DNA of 61,164 nucleotides, taken from positions 1 through 61,164 of the forward strand of contig CAYQOX010000031.1 of the NCBI GenBank assembly GCA_964419335.1. The letters are read 5' to 3'. A program made the translations under genes and the position numbers. The notes under the pieces were generated by a model, which saw only the letters and a list, made by a program, of their open reading frames with translations, did no database searches and was not told the origin of the DNA. Shown in pieces: positions 52,192 through 61,152 of this stretch (the stretch's first letter is position 1; the number at the start of each line of letters is the position of its first letter). Source of the DNA: CAYQOX01 sp964419335 (lineage in GTDB: Bacteria > Hinthialibacterota > Hinthialibacteria > Hinthialibacterales > Hinthialibacteraceae).

Positions 52192-52222
52192 AAAAAAGCC
52201 TCCACACATTATGAAGGCTTTT
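52192..52222 (-). terminator. rho-independent terminator of the PHP-GT4 gene
   Basis: On the minus strand AAAAGCCT (52222-52215) pairs with AGGCTTTT (52201-52194), followed by T bases (52197-52192). It lies about 25 bases after the stop. Confidence 0.85.
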
Positions 52223-52244
52223 CGTTTTTCTTTTTATGTTTTTG

Positions 52245-54677
52245 CTAATTCGAAACCATCATTTCTTTGACACGTTCTTTTAAGTCTGTGGTGTCGAAGT
52301 TGAATGATTTTTTGTGATTGTGATTAACGACTGGCTGGATGATCCTATTCCAAAAATCGTTAAAGACTTTTTCTTCTGAAAAACGCTGCTTAGCATACTC
52401 AGCCGCCTGCAGTCCCATTTGTTCACGCAAGGTATCGTTGGTCATAAGTTGTTCAGTCCGATCGATAAATTCTTCGGTGGAGCGTGCCACGAAGCCTGTT
52501 TTTTCCGGCTGGATCAGTTCGTGCGGTCCGCCCTCGTTCATCACCACGCAGGGCAGCCCCGAAGCCTGAGCTTCGATGACAACATTCCCAAAAGTATCCA
52601 GCAAGCCGGGATACACAAACACATCGGAGGAGGCATACGCCTTGGCTAAATCATCCCCAAACTTGGCTCCCGTCATATAAAAGCGCGCCAGGGAGGCGGT
52701 TTTACGCTTCATCTCATCGAAATAGGGGCCATCTCCCACGCAGTGAATGACGAAGTGATCGTACTTGGGCGCCAATTTCTCATAGAGTTTAATCAGGACA
52801 TCGATATTCTTGTCTTTGGATATGCGGCCGACATAAAGCAAGCGGCAGGATTCTTTGGCTTTCCAATAGTCGGGATCTTTGCGCACAGGAGAAAACATGG
52901 TGGTATCCACCCAGCGTTCCATGATTCCCGTGCATTCTTCGGGGATCCCCAAATTGACAACATCCTCGATATACCATCGTGAGGGAGAAAACACCTGGTC
53001 GGCATGGCGGTAAAACATACGTGTCATTAAGAGCGCCAGTTCGGCAAACATGGGATCGCCGGAGACATTCAGGGCAATACGCGGTAAGTCGGTATGATAA
53101 ATGCCATGGAGGGGTATGCGCATCAGTTTCGCACAGAGGACGCCAATGATCCCGACGGGACCCGGGGTGCTTACGACAATAGAATCAAATTCTTGATCTT
53201 CCACATATTTGATAACCTTCAAAATGGAGGGGACTGATAAGACCACTTTTTCGTAGCCCGGGGTGGGGAACTGCTGCACCGGTAAAAAGTTGGCCACAGT
53301 ATCGAATTCGGAAAGATCGCTCGCGTGCGAGGTGATCACAGTCAAGTTTTTGTTTCGTTTTTGTGCGGCTTCCAAAAACACGCGACAGGTTTTGGAGACT
53401 CCATCCATATTGCAAAACGAGTCGGTAAACCAAGCCACTTTGGGTTCACGTTTTCTCCCCAGCCATTTTTCACCGGTTTGAATCAGATCCCGCTCCGCGT
53501 GGATGTTTTTTATGGTCATCAAGTAGGAGGACATCACGGTGGGGGCGAAGAGGATGAAGTAATGCAGTAACTTTGGCTTTTGAACAACGCGTATGATCAT
53601 TTGGTCAAGAACTTCGCTGGCTAATGAAAACACGCGGTGGTTATATTCTTCGCGGGTTAGGTGACCTTCTTCAAAGAGAGTGCGAAAACTTTCGTTATTG
53701 CGCATGACTTCGCGAACCTCTTCGATGAGATTCACGTTGGTGCCTTTGGGTTTGCGGAAGTAATTCAATATTTTCTTTAAGCGTTTGGTGACAAAATATT
53801 TCGAACGAATTTTTAAAGGGCGGTTGCGTTCAAAGATCCGGCCAAGAATAAGCAGCATTTCGCTCGAATCTTGCCCTATTTTGCTCTTGTAATACTGATA
53901 AGCGATGCTGTTGACCTGATGGGCAAGGGTCAGGCATCCATCGCTGCTGCCACGGGGACGGAGTTGATTGCGACGCATTCCTTCTAACAGGGCCGGAAGA
54001 GTCATGGCTCCAACTTCCACTTCGGTATAACAAGTGCCAACGAATAACCCGCTATGATCGTCCGAGCCCGCGATGAGATATTTTTCCCAAGGGCGTTCAC
54101 CTACGGCGGCAATCCCGTGTTTGTTTTCCAAGCGCTCGATATCCTCGGGCTTAAGATGAGTCAACACTTGTTCTGTGATCCAGTTCAAACGACGCAGGCG
54201 GGACCCATTAAGCCCTTCGTGCCGTTTAAACAGCAGGATCATTTTTTCAAAATGATCCCAGGTGGTGCGTCCGTTAATCTTGTGCAGGGGGTGGGCACAG
54301 GCATGGAGGATATGGTTTTCGTTTAAATATTGGATAAATTCATAGATATCCTCACGGGCTTTGGAGATTTCCTCATGCTGTTTTTCTGTAATTCCCCAAC
54401 ACAACACATGCACTTTCACGCCGTCGGGAAAATAAGTCGTCGCCTCTTCGCTTAGAAAGACATTCCCGTAATGGGCTATCTCGCGGGCACCGTTGATCGT
54501 GTTATGATCGCTCAGAGTGAAGAAGTCCATGCCCCGCTGCATAGCGGCTTCGCGCACATGCTCAGGGGAAACAAAGCTCTCAGGACACCCCAAACGCTGC
54601 ATGAGCCACAGCGAGGGGCGGTCTGAAGCCCAAGAGTGACAATGTAAGTCGACTTTCGCAACTAAGGGTTTGTTCAT
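52245..54677 (-). CDS. fusion of PHP-domain phosphoesterase and GT4 glycosyltransferase
   Basis: An 810-residue protein in two parts. The N-terminal ~250 residues are a PHP metal-dependent hydrolase domain: KVDLHCHSWASDRPS, FFTLSDHNTINGA, the later GSDDHSG. A linker region (about 250-400) is helical. The C-terminal ~400 residues are a GT-B glycosyltransferase of family 4: WFTDSFCNMDGVSKTCRVF, LLYVGRISKDKNIDVLI, the DTFGNVVIEAQASGLPCVV and GGPHELIQ nucleotide-sugar motifs. GT4 enzymes often transfer sugars to lipids or polysaccharides; the PHP part probably hydrolyses a phosphate. A GAGGAG SD lies upstream. A deoxyribosyltransferase-like gene precedes it by 43 bases and may be cotranscribed. 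Role unknown. Confidence 0.9.
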   Translation of the reverse strand: MNKPLVAKVDLHCHSWASDRPSLWLMQRLGCPESFVSPEHVREAAMQRGMDFFTLSDHNTINGAREIAHYGNVFLSEEATTYFPDGVKVHVLCWGITEKQHEEISKAREDIYEFIQYLNENHILHACAHPLHKINGRTTWDHFEKMILLFKRHEGLNGSRLRRLNWITEQVLTHLKPEDIERLENKHGIAAVGERPWEKYLIAGSDDHSGLFVGTCYTEVEVGAMTLPALLEGMRRNQLRPRGSSDGCLTLAHQVNSIAYQYYKSKIGQDSSEMLLILGRIFERNRPLKIRSKYFVTKRLKKILNYFRKPKGTNVNLIEEVREVMRNNESFRTLFEEGHLTREEYNHRVFSLASEVLDQMIIRVVQKPKLLHYFILFAPTVMSSYLMTIKNIHAERDLIQTGEKWLGRKREPKVAWFTDSFCNMDGVSKTCRVFLEAAQKRNKNLTVITSHASDLSEFDTVANFLPVQQFPTPGYEKVVLSVPSILKVIKYVEDQEFDSIVVSTPGPVGIIGVLCAKLMRIPLHGIYHTDLPRIALNVSGDPMFAELALLMTRMFYRHADQVFSPSRWYIEDVVNLGIPEECTGIMERWVDTTMFSPVRKDPDYWKAKESCRLLYVGRISKDKNIDVLIKLYEKLAPKYDHFVIHCVGDGPYFDEMKRKTASLARFYMTGAKFGDDLAKAYASSDVFVYPGLLDTFGNVVIEAQASGLPCVVMNEGGPHELIQPEKTGFVARSTEEFIDRTEQLMTNDTLREQMGLQAAEYAKQRFSEEKVFNDFWNRIIQPVVNHNHKKSFNFDTTDLKERVKEMMVSN

Positions 54678-54720
54678 TGTTTCTCCTCACACATTCGATC
54701 GATGCCATTGCCCCAAACAA

Positions 54721-55155
54721 TCACGCATCCATCCCCTCCACCGGAGAAAAATGGCGTTTGATGTAATGTACAGCCGATTCCAAAGAGGGAAGAATTTTGG
54801 TGGTAAATTTTACCATCCAGGGATTACAATCGGCGAAGTCAAAAGGAGAGAAGGCGACTACAAATTTACCCAAATCATGGGCAGCGTAAAAGACCTCCAT
54901 CGCAGTGCCGATGCTAGGTTTGCAATAATTGACAAGAATGATGTCCGCATCGCGAATATCTTGGAGATCGAATTCCACGATTTCATTGGCACTGTCCACT
55001 TCGTTATCTTTAAAATCCCGGCGCATAGGGTCGAGCAAGATAAATTGATCGCTCAGCATTCGTTTGGCGTCTTCACGCCAATGACGGGCTTCGCCTTCGA
55101 CTTCGCCCATAATCGGACCGCATAAATAAATGACTTTCCGTCGGGTATCCATCAT
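54721..55155 (-). CDS. nucleoside 2-deoxyribosyltransferase-like protein
   Basis: A 144-residue member of the nucleoside 2-deoxyribosyltransferase-like superfamily: VIYLCGPIMG at the N-terminus, DLQDIRDADIILVNYCKPSIGTAMEVFYA carrying the family Glu, and the C-terminal helix. The family transfers deoxyribose between bases or hydrolyses nucleoside bonds; the MDTRRK start fits the small form. It lies 43 bases upstream of the PHP-GT4 gene on the same strand. The substrate is not known. Confidence 0.8.
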   Translation of the reverse strand: MMDTRRKVIYLCGPIMGEVEGEARHWREDAKRMLSDQFILLDPMRRDFKDNEVDSANEIVEFDLQDIRDADIILVNYCKPSIGTAMEVFYAAHDLGKFVVAFSPFDFADCNPWMVKFTTKILPSLESAVHYIKRHFSPVEGMDA

Positions 55156-55506
55156 GTCAAACCTGTTTTCCTCTCTAGGATGCTTATCATAATATTATCC
55201 GCTTGCGCGGGACACTCCAATGTAGCACATCTAGACGAGGAGCAGAATACGAAAGGATCTTTTTGCCTGCCCCTTCTGCTCTTTCCTATTTACTACTATA
55301 CGCTTCAAAATGAAGATTATATTAAAGATTTACGAAAAATTGATTAAGTTGGCTACGAGACAAGAGAGGGCTCCTATTTCTATGTTTATTTTACACGAGA
55401 AAAGCGATAAAAACGGTCTTTGTGATCCTTCTACGTTTTTCTTTTGAGAAAACATGATAAGGTAAAGAGGAGAAACAAAAATCAAAGCAGGATATTAGTT
55501 TGAATC
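55156..55506. other. intergenic region between divergent genes
   Basis: About 350 bases between the deoxyribosyltransferase-like gene and the Cys-cluster gene. It is moderately AT-rich. No promoter pair, RNA gene or repeat could be assigned. Confidence 0.35.
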
Positions 55507-55947
55507 ATGAAGAAAAACGAAACCCAAGAGGCATCATTACCGACAATTGATCCCGATCATCTGTGCGCACGATGTATGGCTCTTTGTTGTCGATATGTCA
55601 CCATCGAGATTGATAAACCCACAACCAAGCGCGATAAAGATGACGTCCGCTGGTATCTTTTACATGAGGGAATCACGCTGTTGATTGAAGATGGACGCTG
55701 GATGGTGAAATTCCCATCCCGTTGCAGCGCGTTGACCGAGGATAACACCTGCAGTATTTATGAAAACCGTCCTCAAACCTGCCGTGAGTACACGACAGAA
55801 AATTGCGATTATTATACTGCTTATGAAGGCTGGGATACCAAATACACTGAGATCGAAACCCCTGAAGAGTATGACAAATACCTCCAATCCCGCTCGCGCA
55901 AGAAAAAGTCCTCCAATAAAAAATCTTCTACAAAAAAGAAAAAATAA
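55507..55947 (+). CDS. YkgJ-family cysteine cluster protein
   Basis: A 146-residue protein with a YkgJ/UPF0153-type metal-binding pattern: CARCMALCC near the N-terminus and, after KFPSRCSAL, CSIYENRPQTCREY and NCDYYTAY. The family binds Zn or Fe through these cysteines; its role is unknown. The C-terminus (about 120-146) is a Lys/Ser-rich tail, as in the DksA-like and bactofilin proteins here. There is no strong SD. The pseudopilin gene follows about 65 bases later. Confidence 0.85.
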   Translation: MKKNETQEASLPTIDPDHLCARCMALCCRYVTIEIDKPTTKRDKDDVRWYLLHEGITLLIEDGRWMVKFPSRCSALTEDNTCSIYENRPQTCREYTTENCDYYTAYEGWDTKYTEIETPEEYDKYLQSRSRKKKSSNKKSSTKKKK

Positions 55948-56012
55948 GCTTGAAACGGCGATCCCGCTCATTGTATGATGGATTACAATTCAAATGAACG
56001 GTGGATTCGCCC

Positions 56013-56648
56013 ATGAAAATCAAAGGGTTTACTCTGATTGAATTACTTATTGTCGTCGCCATTATTGGTATATTGGCGGCGATCGCGGTGCCCAATTTCC
56101 TGAATGCCCAAGTTCGTGCCAAAATCGCGCGTACGAAAAGTGATTTGCGGATGCTGGACAACCAAGCCGTGATTCGGAATATGGATACGGGGTTATGGCT
56201 CATTGACGGAAATGATGCGGGACAAGGCGATAACTGTGAATTCGAAAACGGCTATCACTTCTGGGGGCTGACCCCTCAAGAAGCAGGAGTCGATACCCAA
56301 GGCGCCCTCGGGAATAATTTCTTCAATGGCCAAATCTACGAACAGCTGACCACCCCAGTAGCCTATATCAGTTCCATCCCGAAAGATCCCTTCGCCAACG
56401 GATTGTTTTATGGATACGAAGATCGGGGATGTTCGAATGCCCCGAATTGGGGGACTCACTACTTGTTCTTCGCGTGCGGTCCGGATGGAGATACCTTCGA
56501 CTGGTATACAGACCGTCAAGCCACCCCTTATAAAGCGAGCAACGGCCTGGCCTCCAACGGCGATATTTGGAAGTCCCGGAAGTTGGGAACCCGTGAAGGT
56601 GAAGGGGATTTATATCGTCAGGAAATCTTGCAGGATTATTGGGATTAG
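56013..56648 (+). CDS. type II secretion/type IV pilin-like pseudopilin (orphan)
   Basis: A 211-residue protein with a canonical prepilin N-terminus MKIKGFTLIELLIVVAIIGILAAIAVPNF: cleavage between Gly5 and Phe6, Glu at +5. The first 35 residues form the conserved helix; the following RAKIARTKSDLRMLDNQA is the usual amphipathic extension. The C-terminal part contains THYLFFACGPDGDTFDWY and NGDIWKSRK, like the pseudopilin-like proteins of environmental phyla. I place the start at the ATG at 56013; a GTG four codons upstream is weaker. A terminator follows. No secretion genes are nearby. Confidence 0.88.
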   Translation: MKIKGFTLIELLIVVAIIGILAAIAVPNFLNAQVRAKIARTKSDLRMLDNQAVIRNMDTGLWLIDGNDAGQGDNCEFENGYHFWGLTPQEAGVDTQGALGNNFFNGQIYEQLTTPVAYISSIPKDPFANGLFYGYEDRGCSNAPNWGTHYLFFACGPDGDTFDWYTDRQATPYKASNGLASNGDIWKSRKLGTREGEGDLYRQEILQDYWD

Positions 56649-56688
56649 ATCATTCAAGAATCGTAGAGATTAAGAAGGAGAAAGCGCG

Positions 56689-56719
56689 ATTGCCCTGCCT
56701 CTTTCGGCAGGGCAATTTT
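56689..56719 (+). terminator. rho-independent terminator after the second pseudopilin gene
   Basis: ATTGCCCTGCC (56689-56699) pairs with GGCAGGGCAAT (56706-56716) around a 6-base loop, with a short T-run from 56716. Confidence 0.9.
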
Positions 56720-56778
56720 GTGTGTACATGGCCGGTGAGTCAAAGAACGAGTTGGCTTCTTCTTTGGAACAATCTCTC

Positions 56779-58365
56779 TTACGAGCGGACATAAATGGTA
56801 TATTGATACTCAAGTTTTAGAGTCTTCTCATCACCGGGTTCGAGATCCACTTTCCAGAAGATCTGCGAACGGGGATTTACGCTTTGCAATCCCGTGGCGA
56901 GTTTTTGAATTTCGGGGTCGCCTTCCGCTTCTTGCACTTCTCCACTCAAAGTTTTGGTAATCTCTACTTGAATTTCCTCATCTTTGTAGTTGGTAAGTTC
57001 CAACTCACCTTTCACCGTGACCAGATCGTAGCGGGAATGATAAAACTCGGTGGCATTACGTTGGCGCTCGATCTCATATTCATTGGCATCAGCTTTTACG
57101 GAGACAGCTTGGGTAATTTTGAGTTGGGTGTTGGCGTTGGTGGGTGTAAAGTTCAAGGTATCCTGGCCGAGAATATGGCCGTTTTTCATGGTGGTGGCCG
57201 GCGCGGTGGTCCAGGGACTATCGAGCGTATTGGTGAGTTTTAAGGAATGCCACACGATTTGTTCCTGCTGTTGAGTTTGGGGTTGTGGACGAGGTTGATT
57301 TTCATCGATCATGTTGGCAATATCCCACGTGTAAACATGCTCATAGGGAACTTCACCTGCAAAGAGAGGTATATAACCCCGCTCCCCTTTTTTTAAGGTA
57401 ATGTTATCGAGGGTGTAGAAGTAGAGATCTTCTTCCTTTTCTCCACTCACCGGAGCCGAGGGCATACTCGGTTGGGGAGCACGATCAAAAGCCACCCGCT
57501 GCGCCATGACCTTGCTGGCGACTCCTGCGAACGCCTCTCGCCCTCCACGTCCTCGTCTATCTTGATCAGAAAGTTGTTGGAGGAATTGCTGCAACGATTG
57601 CAGTGAAAAGGAACTGTTGACATCACTAAATTCAATATGGGGAAAACCGGCGATCAGCTCAACATTGGTATTCTCCAAGGGAATAAGATCATTGATAATG
57701 ACTGCCTTGGCGGAAAGCTGGGCTTTTTCGGGGGTGCTGATATCGACAATATAGCTGGGAGACCAGGCTAGCCCTTTGGCGAGATAGGTCATTTGTAAGG
57801 GCTCTTCAGAAGATTCGGACGCATGGAATGCAACGACATCTTCACGCTGGGAACGTTGGACTGTGTCGATATAGTCTTTGTCAGGAAAGCGAATGGCTTG
57901 GATCCAATTCTTCTGTAAGCCCTGAACTCCGTTGGAATTTTCAACTAAGACCAAATCCTTCCTTTCGGGAAAAGAAAGGATTTTAAAACGTTCCCACTGA
58001 TCTTTGATCATAAGATCTACCGTGTGCCCCACATTGGCTTCAAGCAGCTCATGTAAGTTAGAAGCTTTGACCTCTTTGGTTCGTTCTGACTCGGTCGCAC
58101 GGATGTTCGATAACGCCATTGCTTCCGGCCAGGTCAACCAAAAACCCCCGAGAGTGGCCTCCGGCAAAGGAGAAAGATAATAATCTTGATTGGATTCAGC
58201 GACCGTGGCTTCAGACACGACCAAGGCAACCCCATTTTTGAACATCGAGACATACGCAGGCTTGGCCTTCACATTATGCCCAGCGGGAGAGTCTACCCAA
58301 CCCAGGGTTGGGCTCGTGGCGAAAATCATGACACCAATTACAAAAAAGGTTATTTCTCTACGCAT
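56779..58365 (-). CDS. DUF4139-like secreted beta-sheet protein
   Basis: A 528-residue protein with a signal peptide (MRREITFFVIGVMIFATS). The middle region has MTYLAKGLAWSPSYIVDIS and KAVIINDLIPLENTNVELIAG, corresponding to the DUF4139 signature (YL-x-GW-P-Y plus N-W-x-V-L-AG pattern). The C-terminal strand-rich end contains QIFWKVDLEPGDEKTLKLEYQY. DUF4139 proteins have no established biochemical function. AAGGAGG lies 13 bases before the ATG, slightly longer than optimal. It is a single gene on the minus strand. Confidence 0.75.
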   Translation of the reverse strand: MRREITFFVIGVMIFATSPTLGWVDSPAGHNVKAKPAYVSMFKNGVALVVSEATVAESNQDYYLSPLPEATLGGFWLTWPEAMALSNIRATESERTKEVKASNLHELLEANVGHTVDLMIKDQWERFKILSFPERKDLVLVENSNGVQGLQKNWIQAIRFPDKDYIDTVQRSQREDVVAFHASESSEEPLQMTYLAKGLAWSPSYIVDISTPEKAQLSAKAVIINDLIPLENTNVELIAGFPHIEFSDVNSSFSLQSLQQFLQQLSDQDRRGRGGREAFAGVASKVMAQRVAFDRAPQPSMPSAPVSGEKEEDLYFYTLDNITLKKGERGYIPLFAGEVPYEHVYTWDIANMIDENQPRPQPQTQQQEQIVWHSLKLTNTLDSPWTTAPATTMKNGHILGQDTLNFTPTNANTQLKITQAVSVKADANEYEIERQRNATEFYHSRYDLVTVKGELELTNYKDEEIQVEITKTLSGEVQEAEGDPEIQKLATGLQSVNPRSQIFWKVDLEPGDEKTLKLEYQYTIYVRS

Positions 58366-58457
58366 AATCGTACATCGACCTCCTTGTTAGGAATGATGGA
58401 TTTCGAATAAGTATTTGTTAGTGTAACGAATCGAGGGGTGGAAAAGTTTAAAATTGC

Positions 58458-58489
58458 AAAAAAAAAGAGCGCCCACGTCGCTCTTTTTC
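58458..58489 (-). terminator. rho-independent terminator of the bacilliredoxin gene
   Basis: On the minus strand AAAGAGCG (58486-58479) pairs with CGCTCTTT (58471-58464), followed by a long T-run. It lies about 30 bases after the bacilliredoxin stop. Confidence 0.9.
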
Positions 58490-58517
58490 TTTCCTCTAGG
58501 AGTAATGAATCATTGCA

Positions 58518-59027
58518 TTATGATTCATTTAGTGGAATAGTAGATCCACATTGATTCACGGGGTTGATCTTTTTAAACTCTTCAGCGGGAATTGAAGGCC
58601 CCTCGGCCGTGCAGTATTTGTTAAAAGCTTCTTGGAGTGCCTTCGCTACCTCTTTGCTGTCCATTCGCTCGATGTGAAAACGCTCCATAACAAAGACCGG
58701 TTCTCCATCTTTAAAGAGTGCGATGCAAGGTGAAGAGGGAGGAACTTCCGGCATCATTTCTCGCGCTTTTTGAACCGCTTCATGATCCATCCCAGCGAAC
58801 ACGGTGGCTAAATGGTCGGGAATAACCGTATGCTGCAAGGCTAGCATAACTCCAGGACGAGCACTACCTGCCGCGCATCCACACACGGAGTTCACCACCA
58901 TGAGGGTGGTTCCAATCTTGTTGATTTCCGTTTCTACTTCTTGTGCGGTAGTTAACGGTTTAACTCCCACATTTTGTAGTTCTTCCCACATGGGACGAAC
59001 CGCTTCCGCATCATATCTAGGCTGCAT
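58518..59027 (-). CDS. BrxA/BrxB-family bacilliredoxin
   Basis: A 169-residue bacilliredoxin (YphP/YqiW family) with the CGC motif at 49-51 in VNSVCGCAAGSARPG. In Firmicutes these proteins remove bacillithiol from mixed disulfides; whether this organism makes bacillithiol is not shown here. The middle SSPCIALFKDGEPVFV strand is typical. C-terminally about 25 residues extend past the usual end and add two cysteines (NKYCTAEGP and NQCGSTIP). It is a single gene. Confidence 0.88.
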   Translation of the reverse strand: MQPRYDAEAVRPMWEELQNVGVKPLTTAQEVETEINKIGTTLMVVNSVCGCAAGSARPGVMLALQHTVIPDHLATVFAGMDHEAVQKAREMMPEVPPSSPCIALFKDGEPVFVMERFHIERMDSKEVAKALQEAFNKYCTAEGPSIPAEEFKKINPVNQCGSTIPLNES

Positions 59028-59190
59028 AAGATCGCCTCCTGTCTTTTATATCGTTTTTCCTATCTAAATTTTAGAATGTTTATCAGAATAGTCAAGTTTA
59101 TATTATTCTACTAGACCGTTAGATGGAGATCATGGATAACGTTGAAAGGCTTTTTTTTGGAGAATCCGTTCTTTATCCAAGGGCAGACTG

Positions 59191-59199
59191 TGGTATAAT
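59191..59199 (+). promoter_or_regulatory. extended -10 promoter of the DUF4097-like gene
   Basis: TGGTATAAT (59191-59199) is an extended -10 element, with no clear -35. A transcript from it would have a leader of about 45 bases before the ATG at 59249. Confidence 0.4.
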
Positions 59200-59248
59200 G
59201 GGCTAATTCTTGTGTGGTGGATTGAATGCATTTTCAGGAGTTGAGGTT

Positions 59249-60448
59249 ATGAAGAAAAGCAAACCGATTTTATTTTCTATTATTGGACTTACCTTTCTTT
59301 TTTATCACGGGTGTCAACATTTCAATCTTGGAGAAGAGGAACAAAACTTTGTATCCAAGGAAGAATCCTTTGCAAAACAGGTAGATGTTCCCCCCGGTGT
59401 TAATGTCTTAGAGATCAAACATCAAGGGGCTAATGTCCAGGTAAAGGGATGGGAAAAATCCCATATCCAGATAGAAGGCGTTCGCAAGGCGAAAGCCTTA
59501 ACGGTGATGGATGCACGGCTTTTGCTGGAATCGATCGAAATTCTGGTTTATCAACGCGCTTCCAATCGTTTGGTTTTGGACTATAAAGGAACCACGGAGA
59601 AAGACAAAAATAACCCGCTGCAAGATTCCATTGATTATACGGCTTATGTACCCCGATCCATGGTCGTGATGATGGATACGGATTATGCGGCGGTCAATAT
59701 ATCCGACATGCTAAATCGGGTTACCATCGATCATAATATAGGAGAACTAATCGTAAAAGACATCGATGGTTTTTTGATAGTGAACGCGCGCGAAGGCTCG
59801 GTGACTATTGAAAATGTGAAAAAGAACCTCGATTTGAAAGCGAAACAATCCAATGTAGTGATTCGAAACGTAAATGCAGACGTGAATGTGGATCACAAAG
59901 AAGGTGATGTCACGATCGAACACATTGATGGTGTGGTTAGGGTAGATAACGGTTATCGAAGTAATATCCATATTGAAGATGTGGATGAGCGATTAATAAT
60001 CACCAATTATCAAGGCGATGTAACTTGTTCCCATTTTTATGAAGGCATCGATATTACCGTCAATAATGGGGATGTGAAATTAGAACCGGGAATCCCAGTC
60101 CAACGGGATTATTACTGCACCGTCATCGGCGGGGATTTGACACTCCGGGTGCCAGACTCATCCAATATGTTGATGGAATTGGAAGCAGAGAACGGACGTA
60201 TTCATTCTGATTTTTCTCTTCCTATTTGGGGGGAGAGAAATGTTACCTATGCGCGTGGAGGCATTAATAACGCCCATCATAATGTACGGATGAAGGTGAA
60301 AGATGGTTCATTATCTATCCAAAAAGCGGTAGAACGTCCAGAGCGTAGTTCCTCGGCTTCCGAGGAAGAAGAAAAGGATGAAGAAAACGTAACTCCAAAT
60401 TCTTCAAGCAATAATGAGGATTTGCTTCCTTCGGAAGCGATTCCATAG
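59249..60448 (+). CDS. DUF4097-like beta-repeat lipoprotein
   Basis: A 399-residue protein whose signal peptide ends with FYHGC, a possible lipobox. The body is a parallel beta-helix-like array of short repeats with V/I-D-N-x-x-G turns: NVLEIKHQGANVQVKGW, IGELIVKDIDGFLIVNAREGSVTIENV, VDHKEGDVTIEHIDGVVRVDN and ITVNNGDVKLEPG, as in DUF4097 proteins. The C-terminal ~50 residues are Ser/Glu-rich and disordered. The ATG at 59249 has AGGAG and GAGG upstream; a TTG at 59210 is less likely. The role of the family is unknown. Confidence 0.75.
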   Translation: MKKSKPILFSIIGLTFLFYHGCQHFNLGEEEQNFVSKEESFAKQVDVPPGVNVLEIKHQGANVQVKGWEKSHIQIEGVRKAKALTVMDARLLLESIEILVYQRASNRLVLDYKGTTEKDKNNPLQDSIDYTAYVPRSMVVMMDTDYAAVNISDMLNRVTIDHNIGELIVKDIDGFLIVNAREGSVTIENVKKNLDLKAKQSNVVIRNVNADVNVDHKEGDVTIEHIDGVVRVDNGYRSNIHIEDVDERLIITNYQGDVTCSHFYEGIDITVNNGDVKLEPGIPVQRDYYCTVIGGDLTLRVPDSSNMLMELEAENGRIHSDFSLPIWGERNVTYARGGINNAHHNVRMKVKDGSLSIQKAVERPERSSSASEEEEKDEENVTPNSSSNNEDLLPSEAIP

Positions 60449-60600
60449 GCTGAATTGAGATTCTAGAAATAGCACTATTGTTACATTGAATTTCTGCATC
60501 CCCTTTTTGTTCAAGCAGAAATATTAAATCACCTCATTGCATTCACCGATAAAATGGGTAAAATTATAACTAACCCCGCATAGGTGGCAAGGAGGAAGTT

Positions 60601-61053
60601 ATGGATCAACAAGCGGAAATCCAAAAAATCGTCGATGATTATAAAAACTTGAACCATGTAATGGACACGCTCTTGGAAAAATTGCAGCACAAACCCAATG
60701 AGAAAACGGAAGAATGGGTTAAAGAAGTCCAGCCTTTGTTTGCTGATTTCATTGAACGGACAAAGGAGCATTTCATGATTGAAGAAGAAGGCGGATTTAT
60801 GGACGTGGTACTCAGCGAACGCCCTTACTTAGCGCCCGTCGTAGAAAATTTAAGAAACGATCATATCTTGATGCTGAAGAAGATGAATGAATTGCTCCAA
60901 CATTGTGGTTGTGCCGAGAAAGCCAACCCTAAAGATATTGAACACCTCTGTTTAGAACTGAGAGATTTGATTTTGCATTTAAAGCATCATGAATACAAGG
61001 AAAACGACCTGGTTCAAGAAACCCTCACAGTAGAACTCGGAACCAATGATTAA
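60601..61053 (+). CDS. hemerythrin-like domain protein
   Basis: A 150-residue four-helix protein with possible diiron ligands: H19 (NLNHVMD), H57 and E61 (EHFMIEEE), H88 (RNDHILM), H126 and H130 (LHLKHHEYKEND) with E134 nearby. The pattern matches the hemerythrin HHE domain used for oxygen, nitric oxide or iron sensing and storage. C102 and C104 lie between helices 3 and 4. It has an AAGGAGG SD. It lies 150 bases after the DUF4097-like gene. Confidence 0.8.
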   Translation: MDQQAEIQKIVDDYKNLNHVMDTLLEKLQHKPNEKTEEWVKEVQPLFADFIERTKEHFMIEEEGGFMDVVLSERPYLAPVVENLRNDHILMLKKMNELLQHCGCAEKANPKDIEHLCLELRDLILHLKHHEYKENDLVQETLTVELGTND

Positions 61054-61123
61054 AGAGGGAGGAATAAGGAAAAATCTATGCTTTTTAGATGTTGGTCTTT
61101 CATTCAAATATAAAAAAGAATGT

Positions 61124-61152
61124 TTGCATTTTCGGGGTTGAGGTATTATACT
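61124..61152 (+). promoter_or_regulatory. sigma70-type promoter at the right end of the window
   Basis: TTGCAT (61124-61129) and TATACT (61147-61152) are separated by 17 bases. It probably drives a gene that begins beyond the window. Confidence 0.5.
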
